Under the pieces are notes generated by a model, which made no database searches, was not told the origin of the DNA, and saw only the letters and a program-made list of their open reading frames with translations. A stretch of DNA of 64,000 bases. It comes from Streptomyces sp. CCM_MD2014 (lineage in GTDB: Bacteria; Actinomycetota; Actinomycetes; Streptomycetales; Streptomycetaceae). The stretch is taken from assembly GCF_000772045.1 (NCBI RefSeq), contig NZ_CP009754.1:3410001-3474000 (forward strand), given 5' to 3'. Shown piece after piece: positions 1 to 8,500 of the stretch. A program made the position numbers and the translations under genes. Numbering within the stretch: the stretch's first letter is position 1; each line of letters starts with the position of its first letter.

Positions 1-131
1 TAGTCCAGGCGCAGCCGGGCGCCCTCGCGCATCGTGGCCACCGCGTCCGCCGCCCACCGCACCGGCCTCGCGGCGGCCGCCGGGCGGGTCTGCTGCGCGC
101 TCGCCGGCCCGCTCGTCGATCCGCTGGTCAT
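1..131 (-). CDS. Hypothetical protein, N-terminal part only (runs off the left edge)
   Basis: A minus-strand reading frame opens near the left edge and continues out of the window. The visible 43 codons have strong G/C in third positions and end in a segment reading ATMREGARLRLDY, which resembles the N-terminal part of a small conserved Streptomyces hypothetical family. I chose the ATG at 131; an in-frame GTG at 143 or 152 is also possible and no start has a well-spaced ribosome site (a purine run, AGGGGA, directly abuts the ATG). No function can be assigned from this fragment. Confidence 0.55.
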   Translation of the reverse strand, partial: MTSGSTSGPASAQQTRPAAAARPVRWAADAVATMREGARLRLD

Positions 132-306
132 TCCCCTGGTCACAGTCGTCACATGGGCTAAAGCGTCGCGGGACGGGGTTGCGTCACACGCGGGAACCGG
201 CCGTTCCGCAACCGGTACAGGACCGCCCCACCTCCCCCACGTCCGCCGCACCGCCACCGCGCGTTCCCCGCAGGACGGTCACAGGAAACCGGCGTCTGGC
301 CCGGGG

Positions 307-876
307 TCAGCCTCGCCCCCGTGCCCGGCGGGAGACCACCGCGCGCAGTACCCGGCGCCCCTCCGTGGAGACCTCCAGGGCCGGGCGCAGCCCGGCCGCG
401 CCCCGCTCGGCGAGCAGTTCCAGGACGCCGGCCTGGCGCCGCAGTTCGGCGGCGACGAGCGGGGGCAGTCCCCGCGTACCGCCGTCGCGGGGGACGTCGG
501 CCTCCGGGGCGGTGCCCGCCGCGGGGTCGAGGAGCCGGTGGATCCGGAGCGAGGCGACGGAACATGCGTCGGCCCACGTCCGCATCGCCGGGCCGGAACA
601 CTCGGCCGGCGCGGCCTGCAGCATGCGGCGGGCCAGGACCACGGCCTCGTCCTCACCGGTGGCGTCGGGGCCGGCGAGCTTGTCCCGCACCTGTGTCAGG
701 CTCGCGGCCCAGTCGGGGCCGGCCTCGTCGCCGGTGTCGTCTGCGAGGGTCGCCCACAGGGGTCTGAGGGCCTCGTCGTCGCCGTCGAGGAGCGGGACGC
801 AGCGGTCCAAACAAGCCAGCCCGCTCGCGGCGAGTGCGCGTGCGTCGGCCCGCGCGATCAGTTCCACCAGGCTCAT
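307..876 (-). CDS. Hypothetical protein, 189 aa
   Basis: Coding character is good (G/C-rich third positions throughout) and the ATG at 876 follows a GGGAGG ribosome site at proper spacing. The protein is soluble, rich in Ala, Leu, Arg and acidic residues, with no signal peptide, membrane segment or motif that I recognise. It begins MSLVELIARADARAL and has a basic C-terminus (RRARGRG). It lies 87 bp downstream of the 199-aa hypothetical gene on the same strand and may be co-transcribed with it. Function unknown. Confidence 0.6.
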   Translation of the reverse strand: MSLVELIARADARALAASGLACLDRCVPLLDGDDEALRPLWATLADDTGDEAGPDWAASLTQVRDKLAGPDATGEDEAVVLARRMLQAAPAECSGPAMRTWADACSVASLRIHRLLDPAAGTAPEADVPRDGGTRGLPPLVAAELRRQAGVLELLAERGAAGLRPALEVSTEGRRVLRAVVSRRARGRG

Positions 877-963
877 CGGGTGCCTCCCTGTTCCTGCCGC
901 TTCGCCCCGCTCAGCGCCACGGGGCCCGCACTGCCCCTTACTGCGTGCGGCGGACCGGGAGTG

Positions 964-1563
964 TCACAGCGGCACGACGCCCAGCCGGTCGAGGAACCGG
1001 AAGAAGAGGTTTTCGGCCACCGGACCGGAGTCGGCCCCGGGGCCCAGGGCCCCACCCGCCCCCGCCGGTGCCCCTGCCCCGGCACCCCCACCCGCCCCCG
1101 CCTCCACACCCGCGCCGGGACCCGGATCGTCCGCCAGCACCTCGGCCAGCTCCCCGGCGTTCGCGGCGCACCCCGCCTCCGCGGCCCAGGCGACGGCGCG
1201 CTCGGCGGCGTCGCGGGGCTCCAGGAAGTAGTCCTCCAGGGTGAGCCCGTCCCGCTCGGCGCCCAGGTACCCGGCCATGGCGGTCCGCGCCAGGCAGGTC
1301 GTCCACGCCCCGCTCTCGGGCGCCGCCGCCTCCACGACCACGCAGTCGCTGTCCATCACGTACCCGAACAGCGCGGGCGCGCCGGTCTGCCCGGCCAGGT
1401 CGTTCATGTTCCCGACGTCTCCGTCGCCGCCCGGGAACTCCCACACCTGCCACCCGCCCGGCGCGCTCTGGCGCAGCGTCATGTCCCCGGCGCCGGCCAG
1501 CGCCTCCAGCTCCGCGAGCGGCCGCTCGGCGCGGCCGACGACGAAGTACCCCCAGTAGCCCAT
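964..1563 (-). CDS. Hypothetical protein, 199 aa
   Basis: The reading frame extends further upstream, but the ATG at 1563 (MGYWGYFVVGRAERPLAELE) is preceded by a GGGGGGACC purine run at good spacing and starts a conserved-looking region, so it was chosen over the ATG at 1644. Residues 1-140 look like a compact folded domain. A Gly/Ala/Pro-rich low-complexity stretch follows (about 150-180), then a conserved-looking tail ending in ENLFFRFLDRLGVVPL. No catalytic motif, signal peptide or membrane helix is visible. It resembles small Streptomyces proteins of unknown function. Confidence 0.65.
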   Translation of the reverse strand: MGYWGYFVVGRAERPLAELEALAGAGDMTLRQSAPGGWQVWEFPGGDGDVGNMNDLAGQTGAPALFGYVMDSDCVVVEAAAPESGAWTTCLARTAMAGYLGAERDGLTLEDYFLEPRDAAERAVAWAAEAGCAANAGELAEVLADDPGPGAGVEAGAGGGAGAGAPAGAGGALGPGADSGPVAENLFFRFLDRLGVVPL

Positions 1564-1684
1564 GTCCCGGTCCCCCCGGCGTGTCGGTTCGGCTCGGCAA
1601 AAGACCACCACAGCCGTACCGGCGTTCGCAGCAGGATCGGGCAATCGGCGTGCCGCCCCGGCGGCAGGCCCGGGGCGGCAGGCG

Positions 1685-3301
1685 TCAGCCGAGGCGGCCC
1701 GCCAGCGCCTTGAACTCCGCCCAGGACAGCTCGGGCTTGCCGTCGTCCCACAGCTTCTGGACCGTCGCGGCCAGCGGCAGCCGGATGCCCTCGGCGACCT
1801 GGGCCTGGGTCTGGGCGCTCGGGATGTCGCCCCAGACCGCGAAGCTGCCGCCGAGGATCTGGTCGTCGTACTTGGCGTCGACGGCCGTGGTGCCGCGCAG
1901 GACGCGCGGCGTCCACTGCTCGTAGATGCGCTCGCCGGTCGGGTAGACGAAGGTCTGCGGCTGGCCGAGCACGTAGTAGAGGAACTCGTCGTTGTAGTTG
2001 AGGACCTGGCGGCCCTCGCTCAGGTACTCCGTCGGCGGCCGGGCGCCGATCTCCTTGCCCGTCCAGTACGCGACCTTGATCTCCTCGAGCGGCTCGACGG
2101 ACGTGTCCTTGAAGAAGCCGTCGTTCCACGCGCGCGGAGTGCGGTCGTGGGCCATGACCGTCTTGGCCCGGCCGTTGAGCCAGCCGGTGGTGAGGTCGGC
2201 GACGGTGCCGTCGGAGCCGTAGGCCTTGCGGGCGGCGGCGGCCAGGGTCGGGTAGGACGCCTCCGGGTCCGGCACCACGAGGGCCTGGTACTCGTCGGCG
2301 CCCAGGTGGAACTGGGAGCCGGGGAAGAGGTCGGCGTACTCGTTCAGCAGGTCGTCGACGATCCGCGCGGCCTCCGGCTTGGAGATGTCGATGGCGCCGC
2401 GGGTGGGCGTGCCCTGGGCGTTGCGCAACTGGAGGTCGGGGTGGGCGGCGATCACGGCGCCGAGGTGGCCGGGCGAGTCGATCTCGGGCACGACGGTGAT
2501 GTGGCGCGAGGAGGCGAGATCGATGATCTCCTTCATCTCGGCCTTGGTCAGGTGCTCGTCGGAGACGATCTCGGGGTGCGAGTCGGACTCGATGCGGAAG
2601 GCTTGGTCGTCGGAGAAGTGCAGGCCCAGTTCGTTGAACTTGAGGTCGCCCAGCTCGCGTATCCGGTCCTTGATCCAGTCGGCGCTGTAGTGCTTGCGGG
2701 CGATGTCGAGGGAGAAGCCCCGCTTCGGTTTGGCCGGCGCGTCCTTCACCACGCCCTCCGGCGCGGTGCCGCCGCCGGCCACCTCCTGCTTCAGGGTGCG
2801 GGTGCCGTAGTAGACGCCGGCCTCGGCGGGGCCGGTGACGGTGACACGGCCGTCGCGCACGGTCATGGTGTACGACTCCGGGTTCGCGCCCTTGTCGGCC
2901 TTGACGTCGAGCAGCAGGTCCCCTGCCCGTTCGTCGTCCTTCTCCCCCGCGTACGTCATCCCCAGCTCGCCGGCGACCTGTTTGCCCTCGTCGGCGAGGC
3001 CGGCGTCGGCGACGACGACCCGGTTCCCCTTTTCGGGCTGCCAGCCGGGGCCGCGGGCCGCGGTGTGCTCGCGCACGGAGGGTATGGTGCGTGGCTCCTC
3101 GGAGAGCGGATAGGACCGGCTGGGACTGGGCGCGGCCGCCTCGCCCGAGCGGGTGGCGGAACCCTCCCGGCCGCCGTCACCGTCGCCGCCGTCCGTGGCC
3201 CACAGGCCGACTCCCACGCCGAGCGCGGCGACCACCGCGCCGGCGATCACGGCCCGCTGTCTCACCTGGTGTGCCGGTGTCCGGCCTCCGTGCTGGCTCA
3301 C
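1685..3301 (-). CDS. Secreted/membrane-anchored beta-N-acetylhexosaminidase (GH20)
   Basis: The protein (538 aa) has an N-terminal hydrophobic segment at residues about 17-35 after a basic stretch, i.e. a signal peptide or anchor, then a Ser/Gly-rich linker. Residues about 85-185 fit the non-catalytic alpha/beta domain of family 20 enzymes. The catalytic barrel follows: RGFSLDIARKHYS near 195, the HFSDDQAFRIE segment near 228, EIDSPGHLGA near 273, and the HLGADEY motif with the catalytic Asp336-Glu337 pair. Family members release terminal GlcNAc or GalNAc from chitin oligomers or glycoconjugates. The GTG start lies 6 nt below a TAGGTT -10 box (3308-3313), suggesting a leaderless mRNA. No DasR-type site was seen upstream. 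Confidence 0.88.
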   Translation of the reverse strand: MSQHGGRTPAHQVRQRAVIAGAVVAALGVGVGLWATDGGDGDGGREGSATRSGEAAAPSPSRSYPLSEEPRTIPSVREHTAARGPGWQPEKGNRVVVADAGLADEGKQVAGELGMTYAGEKDDERAGDLLLDVKADKGANPESYTMTVRDGRVTVTGPAEAGVYYGTRTLKQEVAGGGTAPEGVVKDAPAKPKRGFSLDIARKHYSADWIKDRIRELGDLKFNELGLHFSDDQAFRIESDSHPEIVSDEHLTKAEMKEIIDLASSRHITVVPEIDSPGHLGAVIAAHPDLQLRNAQGTPTRGAIDISKPEAARIVDDLLNEYADLFPGSQFHLGADEYQALVVPDPEASYPTLAAAARKAYGSDGTVADLTTGWLNGRAKTVMAHDRTPRAWNDGFFKDTSVEPLEEIKVAYWTGKEIGARPPTEYLSEGRQVLNYNDEFLYYVLGQPQTFVYPTGERIYEQWTPRVLRGTTAVDAKYDDQILGGSFAVWGDIPSAQTQAQVAEGIRLPLAATVQKLWDDGKPELSWAEFKALAGRLG

Positions 3302-3513
3302 AGCGCCAACCTAGGGCCGCCGTTGCCGTCATGCGTCCACCACATGTTCTGAAACTCTCCCGTTCGGGTGAAATTCGGGCAGCGGACGGACACGTGTTGC
3401 CGTCACTCGATAACGTGACGCCACATCTTTCGCACAATCCCCTGCCGACACACACGTGAAGCCCACGAGGACACACGCTGCCTGCGCACCGTCTCCCAGA
3501 CCTCCCCCGCCGA
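3302..3513. promoter_or_regulatory. Divergent promoter region between the hexosaminidase and OHCU-like genes
   Basis: This 212-bp gap separates two divergent genes. On the minus strand TAGGTT (3308-3313) fits a -10 box for a leaderless hexosaminidase transcript. An inverted repeat CGTCAC-N8-GTGACG lies at 3401-3420 and could be a regulator site. No ribosome site is obvious before the plus-strand GTG. Regulator identity is unknown. Confidence 0.35.
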
Positions 3514-4026
3514 GTGGCCATACCGGTACCGGTGCAAACACGCGCCACACCGGCAACCGCCGCCCCGCTGGAGCGCTTCAACACGGCCCCCGCCGACGAG
3601 GCCGCCCGGACCCTCCTCGCCTGCCTGCACAGTCACGCCTGGGCCCGCCGCCTCACCGCCCACCGCCCCTACCCGGACCTCCCCGCCCTCCTCGCGGCGG
3701 CGGACGAGGCGTCCTACGACCTCTCCCCGGCCGACCTGACCGAGGCCCTGACCGCGGAGACGCTGCCCGCCCTCCCCGAGGACACCTACGCGGCGGCCCA
3801 CACGGCCCTGAGCGCGGCCACCGCGGCCTACGAGTCCCGCTTCGGACACGTGTTCGTCATCAGCCTGGACGGTCTGTCCCCGGACGAGACCCTCAACCAC
3901 GTCCTGGCAGCCATCCGGTCACGTTTGAGCAACGACCCGGACGAAGAACGCCTGGTGGCGGCGGAAGAACTCCGGCACCTGGCGAGAACACGGCTGACCA
4001 ACACCCTTGGGGATGCGGGGTTGTGA
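3514..4026 (+). CDS. OHCU-decarboxylase-fold protein (UraD-like), probably lacking catalytic His
   Basis: The 170-aa protein matches the 2-oxo-4-hydroxy-4-carboxy-5-ureidoimidazoline decarboxylase family over its length: an N-terminal LERFNTAPADEAARTLLACLHSHAW segment, a middle helical part, and the diagnostic C-terminal half (ESRFGHVFVISLDGLS, then SRLSNDPDEERLVAAEEL, then RLTNTLG). That family completes uric acid breakdown to S-allantoin. The usual AHPRIG-type motif that carries the catalytic His is replaced by AETLPALPED near residue 87, so the activity may be lost. No purine-catabolism neighbour is present; it lies upstream of sdhC. The start is a GTG; a later internal start cannot be excluded. 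Confidence 0.72.
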   Translation: MAIPVPVQTRATPATAAPLERFNTAPADEAARTLLACLHSHAWARRLTAHRPYPDLPALLAAADEASYDLSPADLTEALTAETLPALPEDTYAAAHTALSAATAAYESRFGHVFVISLDGLSPDETLNHVLAAIRSRLSNDPDEERLVAAEELRHLARTRLTNTLGDAGL

Positions 4027-4286
4027 CACCAGCGGCTCCGCCCCGGGCGCGAGCCACCCCTGACCACCCGCACCCGGCAAACCGCACCAAACCCCCACCT
4101 CGGTGGCCACCCCGCGGCACCACCGCTGCTCCTTTGAGTGCAACTTTGATCACACCGGCAGGCCCCCTGTAAGCGCCGCAGGCAACCGTCGCTACCATGC
4201 TGGGGGCCGGTGGACCGTACCCGGCCGGGCCCGACCGACAAGGAAAGCCGGCGCGGCCCCAATCCCCGCTCCCGGAGGAAATTTCC
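4027..4286 (+). promoter_or_regulatory. sdh operon upstream region
   Basis: This 260-bp gap precedes sdhC. A TACCAT hexamer at 4193-4198 (context GTCGCTACCATGC) is a plausible -10 box, giving a leader of about 85 nt that ends in a strong GGAGGAAA ribosome site just before the sdhC GTG. A small AT-richer stretch (TTTGAGTGCAACTTTGATCA, about 4133-4152) lies above it and could hold regulator sites. No known operator was recognised. Confidence 0.35.
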
Positions 4287-4667
4287 GTGCCGGCTGGAAC
4301 GCTGTACCGCGGCCGGGAAGGAATGTGGTCCTGGGTGGCTCACCGAGTCACCGGCGTCCTCATCTTCTTCTTCCTGTTCGTTCACGTGCTGGACACCGCT
4401 CTCGTACGGGTGTCCCCCGAGGCCTACGACACCGTCGTGGCCACGTACAAGACGCCGATCGTCGCGCTGCTGGAGTACGGCCTCGTGGCCGCCATCCTCT
4501 TCCACGCGCTCAACGGCCTGCGTGTCATCGCCGTCGACTTCTGGGTCAAGGGCGCCCGCTACCAGAAGCAGATGCTCTGGACCGTCGTCGCCCTGTGGGT
4601 CGTGCTGATGCTCGGGGCGATCTACCCCGTCCTCGGCCACGCCGCTCGTGAACTGTTCGGGAGCTGA
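4287..4667 (+). CDS. sdhC: Succinate dehydrogenase cytochrome b556 subunit
   Basis: SdhC (126 aa) anchors complex II in the membrane and helps bind haem b and quinone. The sequence shows three hydrophobic segments (VTGVLIFFFLFVHVLD, EYGLVAAILFHALNGLRVIA, and the C-terminal WTVVALWVVLMLGAIYPVL), with His residues in the first and second helices that are candidate haem ligands. The reading frame extends upstream to 4197, but the GTG at 4287 follows GGAGGAAATTTCC and starts the conserved VPAGTLYRGREGMWSWVAHR segment, so it is the start. It is the first gene of sdhCDAB and is separated from sdhD by 5 nt. Confidence 0.93.
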   Translation: MPAGTLYRGREGMWSWVAHRVTGVLIFFFLFVHVLDTALVRVSPEAYDTVVATYKTPIVALLEYGLVAAILFHALNGLRVIAVDFWVKGARYQKQMLWTVVALWVVLMLGAIYPVLGHAARELFGS

Positions 4668-4672
4668 CGCGC

Positions 4673-5161
4673 ATGTCGACCACTGAAACCACCGCCTCCG
4701 GCATCGGCCCCGTCGAGGGCGCCGGCGCCTCCGTCTACTCCGTGGACAACCCGGCGCCGCTGATCGAGCCGCCCCGCAAGCGGACCAAGAAGTCCCCGAA
4801 GTCCACGCGCGGCAACTTCGAGATGGCCGCCTGGCTCTTCATGCGCCTGTCCGGCGTCGTGCTGGTCGTCCTGGTCCTCGGCCACCTGCTGATCCAGCTG
4901 GTCCTGGACGGCGGCGTGTCCAAGATCGGCTTCGCCTTCGTGGCCGGCCGCTGGGCCTCGCCGTTCTGGCAGGTCTGGGACCTGCTGATGCTCTGGCTCG
5001 CGATGCTGCACGGCGCGAACGGCCTGCGCACGGTCATCAACGACTACGCGGAGCGCCCGAACACCCGCCTGTGGCTCAAGGGCCTGCTCTACACCGCCAC
5101 GGTGTTCACCATCCTGCTGGGCACGCTGGTGATCTTCACCTTCGACCCGAACATCCGCTAG
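4673..5161 (+). CDS. sdhD: Succinate dehydrogenase hydrophobic membrane anchor subunit
   Basis: The 162-aa SdhD pairs with SdhC to hold the flavoprotein and iron-sulfur subunits at the membrane. A soluble, Thr/Ser and Lys-rich N-terminal tail of about 60 residues precedes three hydrophobic helices: [20 protein letters not shown], the [20 protein letters not shown] segment with a candidate haem/quinone His, and [20 protein letters not shown]. It starts 5 nt after sdhC and ends 19 nt before sdhA, consistent with one transcript. Confidence 0.92.
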   Translation: MSTTETTASGIGPVEGAGASVYSVDNPAPLIEPPRKRTKKSPKSTRGNFEMAAWLFMRLSGVVLVVLVLGHLLIQLVLDGGVSKIGFAFVAGRWASPFWQVWDLLMLWLAMLHGANGLRTVINDYAERPNTRLWLKGLLYTATVFTILLGTLVIFTFDPNIR

Positions 5162-5180
5162 GCACGGGGCTGCGAAAATC

Positions 5181-6935
5181 ATGAAGGTACACAAGTACGA
5201 CACCGTCATCGTCGGCGCCGGTGGCGCCGGCATGCGCGCGGCCATCGAGTCGACCAAGCGCAGCCGCACCGCCGTGCTGACGAAGCTCTACCCCACCCGC
5301 TCCCACACGGGCGCCGCGCAGGGCGGCATGGCCGCCGCGCTGGCCAACGTGGAGGAGGACAACTGGGAGTGGCACACCTTCGACACGGTCAAGGGCGGTG
5401 ACTACCTGGTCGACCAGGACGCCGCCGAGATCCTGGCGAAGGAGGCCATCGACTCCGTCCTCGACCTGGAGAAGATGGGCCTGCCGTTCAACCGGACGCC
5501 GAACGGCACCATCGACCAGCGCCGCTTCGGCGGTCACAGCCGCAACCACGGCGAGGCCCCGGTCCGCCGCTCCTGCTACGCGGCCGACCGCACCGGTCAC
5601 ATGATCCTCCAGACGCTCTATCAGAACTGCGTCAAGGAGGGCGTGGAGTTCTTCAACGAGTTCTACGTCCTGGACCAGCTGATCACCGAGGTCGACGGCG
5701 TCAAGAAGTCCGCCGGCGTGGTGGCCTACGAGCTGGCGACCGGCGAGATCCACGTCTTCCAGGCGAAGTCCGTGATCTACGCCTCCGGCGGCACCGGCAA
5801 GTTCTTCAAGGTGACGTCCAACGCGCACACGCTCACCGGTGACGGCCAGGCCGCCGTGTACCGGCGCGGGCTGCCGCTGGAGGACATGGAGTTCTTCCAG
5901 TTCCACCCGACCGGCATCTGGCGCATGGGCATCCTGCTGACGGAGGGCGCCCGTGGTGAGGGCGGCATCCTCCGCAACAAGGACGGCGAGCGCTTCATGG
6001 AGAAGTACGCGCCGGTCATGAAGGACCTCGCCTCGCGCGACGTCGTCTCCCGCTCCATCTACACGGAGATCCGCGAGGGCCGCGGCTGCGGTCCCGAGGG
6101 CGACCACGTCTACCTCGACCTCACCCACCTCCCGCCGGAGCAGCTGGACGCCAAGCTGCCCGACATCACGGAGTTCGCGCGGACCTACCTCGGCATCGAG
6201 CCCTACACGGACCCGATCCCGATCCAGCCGACCGCGCACTACGCCATGGGCGGCATCCCGACCAACGTCGAGGGCGAGGTCCTGGCGGACAACACCACCG
6301 TCGTCCCGGGCCTGTACGCGGCCGGCGAGGTCGCCTGCGTGTCCGTGCACGGCGCCAACCGCCTGGGCACCAACTCGCTGCTCGACATCAACGTCTTCGG
6401 CCGCCGCGCGGGCATCGCCGCCGCGGAGTACGCGCAGAAGGCGGACTTCGTCGAGCTGCCGGAGAACCCCGAGTCCCTGGTCGTCGAGCAGATCGAGCGG
6501 CTGCGCTCCTCCACCGGCACCGAGCGGGTGGCGACGATCCGCCGCGAGCTGCAGGAGACCATGGACGCCAACGTCATGGTGTTCCGCACCGAGCAGACGA
6601 TCAAGACGGCCGTCGAGAAGATCGCCGAACTGCGCGCCCGGTACAAGAACGTGTCGATCCAGGACAAGGGCCGGCGCTTCAACACCGACCTGCTGGAGGC
6701 CGTCGAGCTGGGCAACCTGCTCGACCTGGCCGAGGTCATGGCGGTCTCCGCGCTCGCCCGCAAGGAGTCGCGCGGCGGTCACTACCGCGAGGACTTCCCC
6801 AACCGCGACGACGTCAACTTCATGCGCCACACCATGGCGTACCGCGAGGTGGGCGACGACGGCACCGAGTCCATCCGGCTCGACTACAAGCCGGTCGTCC
6901 AGACCCGCTACCAGCCGATGGAGCGTAAGTACTGA
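5181..6935 (+). CDS. sdhA: Succinate dehydrogenase flavoprotein subunit
   Basis: SdhA (584 aa, normal family length) oxidises succinate to fumarate using covalently bound FAD. Visible features are the dinucleotide-binding [13 protein letters not shown] near the N-terminus, the [11 protein letters not shown] segment carrying the His that binds FAD covalently, the HPTGIW and [10 protein letters not shown] active-site region, [13 protein letters not shown], and the [14 protein letters not shown] segment with the conserved Arg. The C-terminal helical domain ends in a Lys/Tyr-rich tail. The last base of its stop codon is the first base of the sdhB ATG (TGATG), so the two are translationally coupled. 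Confidence 0.97.
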   Translation: MKVHKYDTVIVGAGGAGMRAAIESTKRSRTAVLTKLYPTRSHTGAAQGGMAAALANVEEDNWEWHTFDTVKGGDYLVDQDAAEILAKEAIDSVLDLEKMGLPFNRTPNGTIDQRRFGGHSRNHGEAPVRRSCYAADRTGHMILQTLYQNCVKEGVEFFNEFYVLDQLITEVDGVKKSAGVVAYELATGEIHVFQAKSVIYASGGTGKFFKVTSNAHTLTGDGQAAVYRRGLPLEDMEFFQFHPTGIWRMGILLTEGARGEGGILRNKDGERFMEKYAPVMKDLASRDVVSRSIYTEIREGRGCGPEGDHVYLDLTHLPPEQLDAKLPDITEFARTYLGIEPYTDPIPIQPTAHYAMGGIPTNVEGEVLADNTTVVPGLYAAGEVACVSVHGANRLGTNSLLDINVFGRRAGIAAAEYAQKADFVELPENPESLVVEQIERLRSSTGTERVATIRRELQETMDANVMVFRTEQTIKTAVEKIAELRARYKNVSIQDKGRRFNTDLLEAVELGNLLDLAEVMAVSALARKESRGGHYREDFPNRDDVNFMRHTMAYREVGDDGTESIRLDYKPVVQTRYQPMERKY

Positions 6936-7708
6936 TGGCTACCCCTGTCATGGAGAAGAGCGACCAGGCCCCCGAGCCGGGCTTCGCCGACTCCCCCTAC
7001 ATCACGGTCACCTTCCGCGTCCGGCGGTTCAACCCGGAGGTCTCGGCCGAGGCGACCTGGGAAGACTTCCAGCTGGAGATCGACCCGAAGGAGCGCGTCC
7101 TCGACGCGCTGCACAAGATCAAGTGGGACCTGGACGGAAGTCTGACCTTCCGCCGTTCCTGCGCGCACGGCATCTGCGGCTCGGACGCCATGCGGATCAA
7201 CGGCAAGAACCGCCTCGCCTGCAAGACGCTGATCAAGGACATCAGCCCCGAGAAGCCGATCACGGTCGAGCCCATCAAGGGCCTGACGGTCCTCAAGGAC
7301 CTGGTCGTCGACATGGAGCCGTTCTTCCAGGCGTACCGGGACGTGATGCCCTTCCTGATCACGAAGGACACCAACGAGCCGACGCGTGAGCGCCTTCAGT
7401 CCGCCGAGGACCGCGAGCGCTTCGACGACACGACCAAGTGCATCCTGTGCGCCGCCTGCACGTCCTCGTGCCCGGTGTTCTGGAACGACGGCCAGTACTT
7501 CGGCCCGGCCGCGATCGTCAACGCCCACCGCTTCATCTTCGACTCGCGCGACGAGGCCGGCGAGCAGCGGCTGGAGATCCTGAACGACCGCGACGGCGTC
7601 TGGCGCTGCCGCACGACCTTCAACTGCACGGACGCCTGCCCGCGCGGCATCGAGGTCACCAAGGCCATCGCGGAGGTGAAGCGAGCGCTGATCACGCGCC
7701 GCTTCTGA
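6935..7708 (+). CDS. sdhB: Succinate dehydrogenase iron-sulfur subunit
   Basis: SdhB (257 aa) carries electrons from SdhA FAD to quinone. The 2Fe-2S domain shows CAHGICGSDAM and a further Cys in NRLACKTL. The C-terminal part has two cluster motifs: CILCAACTSSCPVFW, and CRTTFNCTDACPRG. An N-terminal extension of about 20 residues precedes the ITVTFRVRRFNPE strand. It is the last gene of sdhCDAB and is followed by a strong hairpin. Confidence 0.97.
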   Translation: MATPVMEKSDQAPEPGFADSPYITVTFRVRRFNPEVSAEATWEDFQLEIDPKERVLDALHKIKWDLDGSLTFRRSCAHGICGSDAMRINGKNRLACKTLIKDISPEKPITVEPIKGLTVLKDLVVDMEPFFQAYRDVMPFLITKDTNEPTRERLQSAEDRERFDDTTKCILCAACTSSCPVFWNDGQYFGPAAIVNAHRFIFDSRDEAGEQRLEILNDRDGVWRCRTTFNCTDACPRGIEVTKAIAEVKRALITRRF

Positions 7709-7739
7709 GACTCCGTCGGCGCACGCCGTCTCACGGCTG

Positions 7740-7774
7740 TGAGGGCCCCGTTTCCCCTGGAAGCGGGGCCCTCA
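7740..7774 (+). terminator. Strong hairpin terminator after sdhB
   Basis: A near-perfect stem of about 16 bp (TGAGGGCCCCGTTTCC pairing with GGAAGCGGGGCCCTCA, one G-T pair) closes a 3-nt loop 31 nt after the sdhB stop. No T tract follows, as is usual in Streptomyces. Confidence 0.8.
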
Positions 7775-7992
7775 CGCATGTGCCACACCATCGGGTCGGC
7801 GGCGGCGCAGGTGCGCCGACCACTGCGCCCGCCGCGTCCACTCCCCCGGCGAGACCGTCACCCTCCCCGGCTCCCCGGCGCCGAGGTCACCCTGGACGTC
7901 GGCGAGATCCGTGCCGCCGGACGGACGAAGAGCACGCCCGACGAGGGCTGACAATCAGCTGTTCCGGGCGATGACCGTCCTAGCCTGACGCC

Positions 7993-8403
7993 ATGTCAGA
8001 TGACGAGTCGTACGAACTGCTCGGGTTCGACAACGTACTGCTGCCCGTCGGGGACCTCGGTGAGGCCGTCGGGTTCTACGAGCGGGCCGGGTTCCCGGTC
8101 GCCTACCGGCTCGACGAGGCCGGGATCGCGCTGCTGAAGGTCGGCGCCGAGACGCCGGGGCTGCTGCTGCGGGTGGAGGAGGAGTTCGGCCGGCAGCCGC
8201 CGATGTGGCCCTCCGCGCGGGTGTGGCTGGAGGTCACCGACGCCCGTCTGGCCGCCCGGACGCTGCGAGAGGCCGGGGTGCCGCCGCTCGACGAGCCGTT
8301 CCCCGTGGCCACCGGCTGGACCGTCGAGTTCGCCGACCCGTGGGGAAACGTCATCGGCCTCACGGACTACTCCAAACGCCCGGAGCTGGGCCGTCGCCCC
8401 TGA
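7993..8403 (+). CDS. VOC (glyoxalase/bleomycin-resistance fold) family protein
   Basis: The 136-aa protein has the paired beta-alpha-beta-beta-beta layout of the vicinal oxygen chelate family: GFDNVLLPVGDLGEAVGFYERAGFPVAYRL at the N-terminus and a second module ending in WTVEFADPWGNVIGLTDYSK. The last Glu/Asp-containing segment (VEFADPWGN) is the usual position of a metal ligand. Substrates of this family vary widely, so no specific reaction is assigned. It is monocistronic: upstream is the sdh terminator and a short remnant-like stretch, downstream a regulated promoter. Confidence 0.8.
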   Translation: MSDDESYELLGFDNVLLPVGDLGEAVGFYERAGFPVAYRLDEAGIALLKVGAETPGLLLRVEEEFGRQPPMWPSARVWLEVTDARLAARTLREAGVPPLDEPFPVATGWTVEFADPWGNVIGLTDYSKRPELGRRP

Positions 8404-8428
8404 GCCGCCGACTGCCGCCGGATCCGGC

Positions 8429-8457
8429 TTGAACGTGTTCAAAAACAGGTCTACAGT
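8429..8457 (+). promoter_or_regulatory. Promoter with -35 inside a TetR-type operator
   Basis: TTGAAC (8429-8434) and TACAGT (8452-8457) are separated by exactly 17 bp, giving a good -35/-10 pair for the operon starting at 8501. The -35 is the left half of the palindrome TTGAACGTGTTCAA (8429-8442), so a bound repressor would block RNA polymerase. Predicted start of transcription is about 8464. Confidence 0.6.
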
Positions 8458-8473
8458 CACCCCTGTCAGCGTT

Positions 8474-8487
8474 TTGAACGCGTTCAA
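8474..8487. promoter_or_regulatory. Second palindromic operator TTGAACGCGTTCAA
   Basis: A perfect 14-bp palindrome lies just downstream of the predicted transcription start and just upstream of the ribosome site of the gene at 8501. It has the same TTGAAC/GTTCAA half-sites as the palindrome at 8429-8442, with centres 45 bp apart. Two identical-type dyads around one promoter in an operon ending with a TetR gene suggest autoregulation. Confidence 0.6.
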
Positions 8488-8500
8488 GAAGGGGTGGGGC

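Noticed and set aside
34..1713. Long plus-strand open frame covering the first 1.7 kb
   Set aside because: It is antisense to three minus-strand genes with good ribosome sites and third-position bias; its composition (Arg/Gly/Pro-rich) is typical of a GC-driven shadow frame.
3302..3513. DasR operator before the hexosaminidase gene
   Set aside because: No ACTGGTCTAGACCAGT-like sequence is present, although chitin-related genes often have one.
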